Assembly: GCF_019511445.1 (NCBI RefSeq)
Contig: NZ_JAEUAN010000001.1
Coordinates: forward strand, 124,001-188,000
Reading direction: 5' to 3'
DNA length: 64,000 nucleotides
DNA from: Aliirhizobium wenxiniae
GTDB taxonomy: Bacteria; Pseudomonadota; Alphaproteobacteria; Rhizobiales; Rhizobiaceae
Part shown: positions 59,217-64,000 of the stretch, in pieces
How positions within the stretch are numbered: position 1 is the stretch's first letter
Layout of the letters: each line of letters begins with the position of its first letter
The notes under the pieces: model-generated
What the model was told of the DNA's origin: nothing
Database searches by the model: none
Seen by the model: only the letters and a program-made list of their open reading frames with translations
Made by a program: the position numbers and the translations under genes

Positions 59217-59872
59217 GCGGTGCCGATCCGGTAGCCGTAGCCGCGACGGGTGGCGATGAGGTCCTTGCCAAATTTCTTGCGCAAGCGCCCGACCAAAACC
59301 TCGACCGAATTGCTCTCTCTCTCGAAATCCTGCGCATAAAGCTGTTCGGTCAGCTCCATCTGCGAGACATGCCGCTCGCCATTGGCCATCAAGTAATGCA
59401 GGCAGCGATATTCGAGCGGGGTCAGTTCCACCGGCAGGCCATCGACCGACGCGCTTTTCGCGCGCGGGTCGAGTTTCAGGCGTCCGGCCTGCATCACCGG
59501 GGCAGCCTTGCCTTGCGAACGGCGGATGATGGCGCGAAGACGGGCGAGAAGCTCCGGCATCTGGAAGGGTTTTGCCAGATAATCGTCGGCGCCGGCATCG
59601 ATGCCCTCGACGCGTTCCTCCCAGTTGCCGCGGGCGGTGAGGATGAGAACCGGGAGATCGCGTTCGGTGGCGCGCCAGCGCTTCAGCACGGAGAGGCCAT
59701 CGAGTTCCGGCAGGCCGAGATCGAGGATGACGGCGGAAAACTCCTCACCATCGCCGCGGAACCAGCCGCTTTCGCCATCGCGCTCGTGCTCGACCACATA
59801 GCCGGCATGTTCCAGATGTCGGGCGACATCGCGGGCAATCAGCGGGTCGTCTTCAACAAGCAGAATACGCAT
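59213..59872 (-). CDS. PhoP-like OmpR-family response regulator
   Basis: A 219-residue regulator with phospho-acceptor Asp51 (VILDLGLPELDGL), acidic patch ED at 7-8, LTARGNWEERVEGIDAGADDYLAKPF and a winged-helix domain ending VSQMELTEQLYAQDFERESNSVEVLVGRLRKKFGKDLIATRRGYGYRI. The close pattern is PhoP/FeuP. Its ATG shares a base with the stop of the upstream PepSY gene (TGATG), and the kinase start overlaps its own stop, so the three genes are translated as a unit. Confidence 0.94.
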   Translation of the reverse strand: MRILLVEDDPLIARDVARHLEHAGYVVEHERDGESGWFRGDGEEFSAVILDLGLPELDGLSVLKRWRATERDLPVLILTARGNWEERVEGIDAGADDYLAKPFQMPELLARLRAIIRRSQGKAAPVMQAGRLKLDPRAKSASVDGLPVELTPLEYRCLHYLMANGERHVSQMELTEQLYAQDFERESNSVEVLVGRLRKKFGKDLIATRRGYGYRIGTA

Positions 59873-60189
59873 CAGTCGTCGTCATCATCCTTGTCGACAT
59901 CGAGAACCCGGCCATCCTTGGCATCCATCTCGATCTCGATCAAACGCCCATTGGTTTGCAGTACCTTGAATTCGTAGATGAAGCGGCCGTCGTCCTCGTC
60001 GAGTTCGACCCTGATGATTTCTCCGGGAAAGGCGCGGCGCACCTCGTCCTGCAAGGCCGAAAGCGGCATGACCTCGCCGCGGCTCACCGCATCGCGCAGG
60101 CGGTCGAGATCATCGTCATCGGCGCGCGCCTGCGGTGCCGCCAGAGCCAGCGCGGAGAGAATTGCGATTGGAAGGAGACGTTTCAACAT
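59872..60189 (-). CDS. PepSY-domain periplasmic protein
   Basis: A 105-residue secreted protein: signal peptide MLKRLLPIAILSALALAAPQARA, then one PepSY domain (MPLSALQDEVRRAFPGEIIRVELDEDDGRFIYEFKVLQTNGRLIEIEMDAKDGRVLDVD) and an acidic DKDDDDD tail. Such proteins inhibit or modulate kinases or proteases in the periplasm. As first gene of the PhoPQ-like operon, it is likely a periplasmic sensor partner of the kinase; the acidic tail could bind divalent cations (inference). Confidence 0.9.
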   Translation of the reverse strand: MLKRLLPIAILSALALAAPQARADDDDLDRLRDAVSRGEVMPLSALQDEVRRAFPGEIIRVELDEDDGRFIYEFKVLQTNGRLIEIEMDAKDGRVLDVDKDDDDD

Positions 60190-60333
60190 GCGCTTCTTCT
60201 AACAGGGCCAAGCTGAAATTTAGCTGACATGGCCTGTCAGTTATCGCTCAGCGCGACTTTCGTAAGGTCTGTCCATCGGTCAGGCAATGGTGTCCCGGCC
60301 GGACCGAAACGATTGTTCAAAAAGGAACCTGTC

Positions 60334-60624
60334 ATGAAGAACATCATCATCGCCACCGCCGCCCTCGGTATCATGGGCGGCTTCGCCTCTGCGGCCCATG
60401 CGGATGACGACGATCGCCGCCGTTGCGGAAACGTGCCGGTTGCCGACTGGATGAGTGAGGCGGATCTGCGCAACAGGATCGCGCCGCTCGGGCTGGAAAT
60501 CCGCGACATCGATATCGATGACGGCTGCTACGAGGTCGAAGCCCGCAACAAGGATGGCCGCAGGATGGAAATCAAGTTCCACCCGCAGTCGGGCGAGCAG
60601 GTCTGGATCGACGGTGACGACTGA
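60334..60624 (+). CDS. PepSY-like periplasmic protein, divergent from the two-component operon
   Basis: A 96-residue secreted protein: signal peptide MKNIIIATAALGIMGGFASAAHA, then MSEADLRNRIAPLGLEIRDIDIDDGCYEVEARNKDGRRMEIKFHPQSGEQVWID, which matches the PepSY repeat of the minus-strand partner. ATG 60334 follows AAAGGAACCTGTC. It is divergent from the PhoP/PhoQ-like operon across 144 bp, and is a likely target of that regulator. Confidence 0.88.
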   Translation: MKNIIIATAALGIMGGFASAAHADDDDRRRCGNVPVADWMSEADLRNRIAPLGLEIRDIDIDDGCYEVEARNKDGRRMEIKFHPQSGEQVWIDGDD

Positions 60625-60645
60625 TCGCCCTGAGCGGCAAACGAC

Positions 60646-60678
60646 AAAGGCGGCGGTGTTTTACACCGCCGCCTTTTT
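60646..60678 (+). terminator. Bidirectional terminator
   Basis: AAAGGCGGCGGTGT (60646-60659) pairs with ACACCGCCGCCTTT (60663-60676) and is followed by TTT. It ends the PepSY gene on the plus strand and, reversed, the glycine-zipper gene on the minus strand. Confidence 0.9.
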
Positions 60679-60696
60679 CAGTTCAGACATCAGAAT

Positions 60697-61050
60697 TCAG
60701 TAGCAGACGCGGGCGCGATAGGCTTCGCCATATTCGTTTTCCACCCACTCGAAATGGCAACGCGGCGGTGGCGGGGCCGGTTCGTAATAGGCCGGGCGAT
60801 AGACAACCCGTGGCGGCGGTGGCGGCGGGGCGTAATCATATTCCGGCTCGACATAGACCGGGCGCTGCGAACCGGAAACGATCGCGCCTCCGATCAGGCC
60901 GCCGGCAAGACCTGCGGCAGCACCGATCAATACGTCATCGCCGTGATGATGGCGGTCGCGTGCTTCGGCGGCCGGTGCTGTCGCGGCAAGCGCGCCTGCG
61001 ATTGAGAGCGCTGCGAGGCCCGCGGAAACTGTTTTCTTCATGAACGTCAT
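60697..61050 (-). CDS. Secreted glycine-zipper / proline-rich protein
   Basis: A 117-residue envelope protein: signal peptide (MKKTVSAGLAALSIAGALAATAPAAEA), a histidine patch (RDRHHHGDD), a glycine-zipper membrane-like segment VLIGAAAGLAGGLIGGAIV, then tyrosine/proline-rich spacer (YAPPPPPPRVVYRPAYYEPAPPPP) and CHFEWVENEYGEAYRARVCY. It resembles small rhizobial envelope proteins of unknown function with a glycine zipper. Start at 61050 (AAAGGA upstream) or MKK at 61041. Confidence 0.78.
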   Translation of the reverse strand: MTFMKKTVSAGLAALSIAGALAATAPAAEARDRHHHGDDVLIGAAAGLAGGLIGGAIVSGSQRPVYVEPEYDYAPPPPPPRVVYRPAYYEPAPPPPRCHFEWVENEYGEAYRARVCY

Positions 61051-61255
61051 GATCGTGGTCCTTTCCCTCTGGTTCGTTCCAAGGGTACGTTCATAAGGTG
61101 ATGCTCAATCTCGGCGGATTGATGGACGGAAACCGGAAGTAGTCTGAACGGCTGTTCACACTCGATCATCCGGGAGTTGATTTTTGCCGCAAGTGCGCAA
61201 CCCGCGCCTTGTTTTGTGGCGTGACTGTGGCTGTTTCGCGTCGGATTAATAGCGG
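61051..61255. other. Intergenic region with inverted-repeat-free sequence
   Basis: About 205 bp with the promoter of the glycine-zipper gene on the left. No terminator for MttB was recognised after 61255. No gene or repeat. Confidence 0.4.
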
Positions 61256-62845
61256 TCAGAAATCCGTTGCGACGCCGCCTTCTGCCTTGCGCCTGGCCAC
61301 AAAGGAATCGAGTTCCTCCTCTATCGCTGGGTCGAGTGCGGGCTGCTGGTAGGCGGCCAGGGCCTCCTTATAAATCCGGTTGGCGTGGTCGTAAGTGGTC
61401 GGTCTTCCCGCTTCCGTCCATGTCTCGAAATTGCGCCAGTCGGAGAGGATCGGTGAATAGAAGGCGTTCTCATAGCGTGCCAGAGTATGGGCAGTACCGA
61501 AATAATGTCCGCCGGGGCCGACATCGCGCACCGCATCGAGCGCCAGCGCATCGGCCGAAACATCGAGCGGAGTGAGGAACTCCGCCACCATCTGCAGCAT
61601 GTCGACATCGAGGATGAACTTTTCGAAGGAGGCCGTCAGCCCGCCTTCGGTCCAGCCGGCCGAATGGAGAACGAAGTTGCCGCCGCCCTGCGTCAGCGCC
61701 CAGAGCGACATGGCACTCTCATAGGCCGCCTGTGCATCGAGCGTATTGGCGGCATTGGTGTTGGAGGTGCGATAGGGGATGCCGTAGCGGCGTGCCAGCT
61801 GGCCGCCAGCGATGACAGCCTTCATATATTCCGGCGTTCCGAAGGCGGGTGCGCCCGTCTTCATGTCGACATTGGAGGTAAACCCGCCATACATGACCGG
61901 CGCGCCTATTCTCACCATCTGGGTGAAAGCGATGCCGCACAGCGCCTCGGCATTCTGCTGCACCAGCGCGCCGGCAATCGTCACCGGCGCCATGGCGCCC
62001 GCCAGCGTGAAGGGCGTCATGATGACGACCTGTCCGCGCGACGACATCTCGATGATCCCCTGCAGCATCGGTCCGTCGAGACGCAGCGGCGAGGAGGAGT
62101 TGATAACGGTGAAAAGTGATGGTTCGGCCTCCATCTGCTCCATCGATATGCCCCGGCCGATCCGGGCGATCTCCAGCGCGTCGAGATTGCGCTGTCTGCC
62201 CAGCGAGTAACAGTGGAACACTTTGTCGGTCAGTTTCACCAGGTCGGACAGGCAGTCGAGATGGCGCACAGAGGCGTGGATATCGACAGGCTCGACCGGA
62301 TAACCGCCGGTCGTATGGATGATGTCGTAATGCTGGGCGAGTTTTATCAGCTTGCGGAAGTCTTGTTGATTGCCAGCGCGGCGACCGCCATCGCGGTCGG
62401 CGACGAAGGGGGCGGAGGCGACCTGCGCGAAGACGAGATTGTTGCCGCCGATCCTGACGTTGCGGGCCGGGTTTCGTGCGTGCATGGTGAAAGTCGATGG
62501 AACGGATGCAATCAGCTCCTCGATCAGCCCGCGGTCGAAACGGACCCGCTCGGAGCCGGGTGTGACATCTGCACCGGCCGCCTTCATCCGCTCGCGTGCT
62601 TCCGGCAGGATGATATCCATGCCGATTTCCTCAAGCACGGTCAGCGAGGCGTCGTGAATATCCTCCAGCGCTTCGGCGGTAAGGATCTCGGTCCTTGTGA
62701 TCGTATTGACGAGCCCGCGGTATTTTGTCCCGGCTGTTGTGCCGCGGCTGCGCTCGCCGCCACGGCCACCGGTCCTTCGGCGCCGTTCCGCTGCCGGCGA
62801 GGTGCTTCCCGTTTCGACGAATGCTGGTGTCGTGATCTCGCTCAT
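61256..62845 (-). CDS. mttB: MttB-family methyltransferase without pyrrolysine
   Basis: A 529-residue TIM-barrel protein of the trimethylamine methyltransferase superfamily. There is no in-frame TAG, so it is the non-pyrrolysine type that in characterised members demethylates glycine betaine, carnitine or similar quaternary amines with a corrinoid protein. Family stretches: EILTAEALEDIHDASLTVLEEIGMDI, AQVASAPFVADRDGGRR, TTGGYPVEPVDI, GIAFTQMVRIGAPVMYGGF, GTPEYMKAVIAGGQLARRYGIPYRTSNTNAANTLDAQAAYES. The N-terminal 40 residues are a basic, low-complexity extension (AAERRRRTGGRGGERSRG). No corrinoid protein or reactivase gene is adjacent. Confidence 0.9.
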   Translation of the reverse strand: MSEITTPAFVETGSTSPAAERRRRTGGRGGERSRGTTAGTKYRGLVNTITRTEILTAEALEDIHDASLTVLEEIGMDIILPEARERMKAAGADVTPGSERVRFDRGLIEELIASVPSTFTMHARNPARNVRIGGNNLVFAQVASAPFVADRDGGRRAGNQQDFRKLIKLAQHYDIIHTTGGYPVEPVDIHASVRHLDCLSDLVKLTDKVFHCYSLGRQRNLDALEIARIGRGISMEQMEAEPSLFTVINSSSPLRLDGPMLQGIIEMSSRGQVVIMTPFTLAGAMAPVTIAGALVQQNAEALCGIAFTQMVRIGAPVMYGGFTSNVDMKTGAPAFGTPEYMKAVIAGGQLARRYGIPYRTSNTNAANTLDAQAAYESAMSLWALTQGGGNFVLHSAGWTEGGLTASFEKFILDVDMLQMVAEFLTPLDVSADALALDAVRDVGPGGHYFGTAHTLARYENAFYSPILSDWRNFETWTEAGRPTTYDHANRIYKEALAAYQQPALDPAIEEELDSFVARRKAEGGVATDF

Positions 62846-63103
62846 GGCTGTCCCGTCCGCGCCGTTTCAAGGCAAATGTGACAAATCGGCGGAAAGGTTG
62901 CGCTGTCATTTGCGACCACGGGCCGCCTTATCCAGAACATCGCCACTGCCAGACCGGCAAGTGGTCGTTCCTGATACGAAAATTCACGAGACGACTTGTG
63001 GTAAAAACGCGTTGTTAACACTCGTCATGGTGTTATCGTCGCCATCATGGCCGTAAGAGTCGGCCCAAAAACGCCTGGCATAAAATTTGGGGGACGGCAG
63101 CGC

Positions 63104-64000
63104 GTGGATATGCACAGCGACTTGCTCGACAAAGCCTGCGCGCGGATTCAGGATCTGGCGCAGCCGGCTTACATCAAGGACAGCGCTCTGCGTTATGTCG
63201 CGGTCAACGCTGCCTATGCGACGCTGTTTCACGCGCATCCGGCCGATTTCGTCGATGGCGGGAGCCGAGGTCTTATCGGGACTGTTGATGCCGGCGAGCG
63301 CAAGGAAAAGGAAAGCCGCGCCATCGTTTTCGGCAGCGACGAGGTTGCAAGGCTGTTCGATGCGGCCGGTTCGCTTGCTTACGAAGTCCATATCGAACGG
63401 TTTCTGACCGAAAACGACCATACCTATCTTTTCGGCACGATCGACAGGATCGCGCAGCCCGCTGCCGCGACGGCGCAGATCATTCCGCTTGCGGCTGCCA
63501 CGGGATCGGTCTTCAACAACAACCTCCTCGATGATGCGCTCGACATGTTCGAGATGGGGATCGGCATCTATGACCGGAACGATGCGCTGCTCTACAGCAA
63601 CTCCCAGTTGATCGATTATTTCGCATCCACGGATATCGACATAAAACCGGGCTTCACTCTTCCGGAAATTCTCGGCCAGACTTTCGATCGCCAGCACATG
63701 CGTGGTCTTTCTGACCGCACGGCCAATCCGCTCGGTCGAGACGCGTGGATCGAGCAGGAGATGGCGCCGTATCGCCAGCCCTATTATGAAAGCATCGACC
63801 AGCTGGTCGATGGCCGCTGGCTTCGTTCCGTCAACAAGCGGATGGAGAACGGTATTCTGATTACCGTCCGGCAGGAGGTGACCGATTTCAAGGAGCAGGA
63901 AATGCTGCTCCGCAATCAGGTGGCCGAAACCGAACTGTTCCGCGCCATTCTGGAAGACCTTCCGGCACCGGTTTTCGTGCGCAATGAGAGGCACGAACTG
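63104..64000 (+). CDS. PAS-domain sensor protein (3' end missing)
   Basis: Open from GTG 63104 to the window edge (299 residues seen). The start is uncertain: GTG 63104 has GGGGGA upstream, ATG 63110 is six bases on, and the frame extends up to ATG 63047 without a ribosome-binding site. There are at least two PAS-like units (IKDSALRYVAVNAAYATLFHAHPADFV at residues 21-47, and LDDALDMFEMGIGIYDRNDALLYSNSQLIDYF near 145-176), then VDGRWLRSVNKRMENGILITVRQEVTDFKEQEMLL and a third starting FRAILEDLPAPVFVRN at the edge. No kinase or cyclase domain is visible yet; a hybrid kinase or diguanylate cyclase is likely. Confidence 0.82.
   Translation, partial: MDMHSDLLDKACARIQDLAQPAYIKDSALRYVAVNAAYATLFHAHPADFVDGGSRGLIGTVDAGERKEKESRAIVFGSDEVARLFDAAGSLAYEVHIERFLTENDHTYLFGTIDRIAQPAAATAQIIPLAAATGSVFNNNLLDDALDMFEMGIGIYDRNDALLYSNSQLIDYFASTDIDIKPGFTLPEILGQTFDRQHMRGLSDRTANPLGRDAWIEQEMAPYRQPYYESIDQLVDGRWLRSVNKRMENGILITVRQEVTDFKEQEMLLRNQVAETELFRAILEDLPAPVFVRNERHEL

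Noticed and set aside
61256..62845. Pyrrolysine-containing trimethylamine methyltransferase
   Set aside because: The frame has no internal TAG, and no pylT/pylS-type gene is present in the window.
63001..64000. Minus-strand gene covering the last kilobase
   Set aside because: The long minus-strand frame lies antisense to the PAS-protein frame, has no recognisable product and no ribosome-binding site; it is a shadow of the high-GC coding strand.

Overview
The window is about 62% GC by eye, densely coded, and reads as chromosome (or chromid) of a Rhizobiaceae alphaproteobacterium (Rhizobium/Agrobacterium/Neorhizobium-like; genus not resolvable by reading alone). The reasons are a eukaryotic-type glutamine synthetase II beside a DUF2735 gene, a RopA/Omp2b-type porin, an FtrA regulator, TTG/GTG starts of the kind used in this family, a CtrA-type site, and several copies of palindromic intergenic elements resembling rhizobial mosaic repeats.

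Layout. 0-7 kb: a urease cluster (ureC cut by the window edge, ureE, ureF, ureG) interrupted by an AAC(6')-like acetyltransferase, a hexose-6-phosphate mutarotase, a peroxiredoxin and an opposing 63-residue gene. 7-12 kb: a Crp/Fnr regulator with a perfect FNR box in its own promoter, and an RND pump with its membrane-fusion protein. 12.6-21.6 kb: a long minus-strand operon for reductive pyrimidine breakdown (amidohydrolase, dihydropyrimidinase, NMT1-type ABC importer), divergent from a RutR-like repressor and invaded by a DUF559 cassette. 21.7-26.2 kb: glnII with a sigma54 promoter, DUF2735, a YeiH/LysR divergent pair and an acetate transporter. 26-30 kb: a chemoreceptor and a rhodanese/FtrA pair. 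30.9-35 kb: a small nucleotide-sugar/glycan island. 35-39 kb: preA-preT (dihydropyrimidine dehydrogenase) and an AcuI-type reductase. 39.7-43 kb: small uncharacterised genes, including an orphan FliN-like protein and DUF2325. 43-47.2 kb: an OmpR/EnvZ-like pair and a porin. 47.3-51.7 kb: tRNA-Arg(CCG) and the transglutaminase / alpha-E / permuted ATP-grasp operon. 52-57.8 kb: DMT transporter, nucleotidyltransferase, DEAD-box helicase, RutG-like uracil permease, AlaE exporter. 57.8-61 kb: a PhoP/PhoQ-like system with two PepSY proteins. 61-64 kb: a non-pyrrolysine MttB and the start of a PAS protein.

How the genes fit together. Much of the window concerns nitrogen scavenging: urea is hydrolysed by urease; uracil/thymine enter by the RutG-like permease or the ABC importer and are reduced (PreAT), ring-opened (HydA) and decarbamoylated (HyuC) to beta-alanine, CO2 and ammonia; glutamine synthetase II captures the ammonia. 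An 18-bp palindrome resembling a RutR box lies upstream of both rutR/hyuC and preT, which suggests that the two distant pyrimidine loci are co-regulated.
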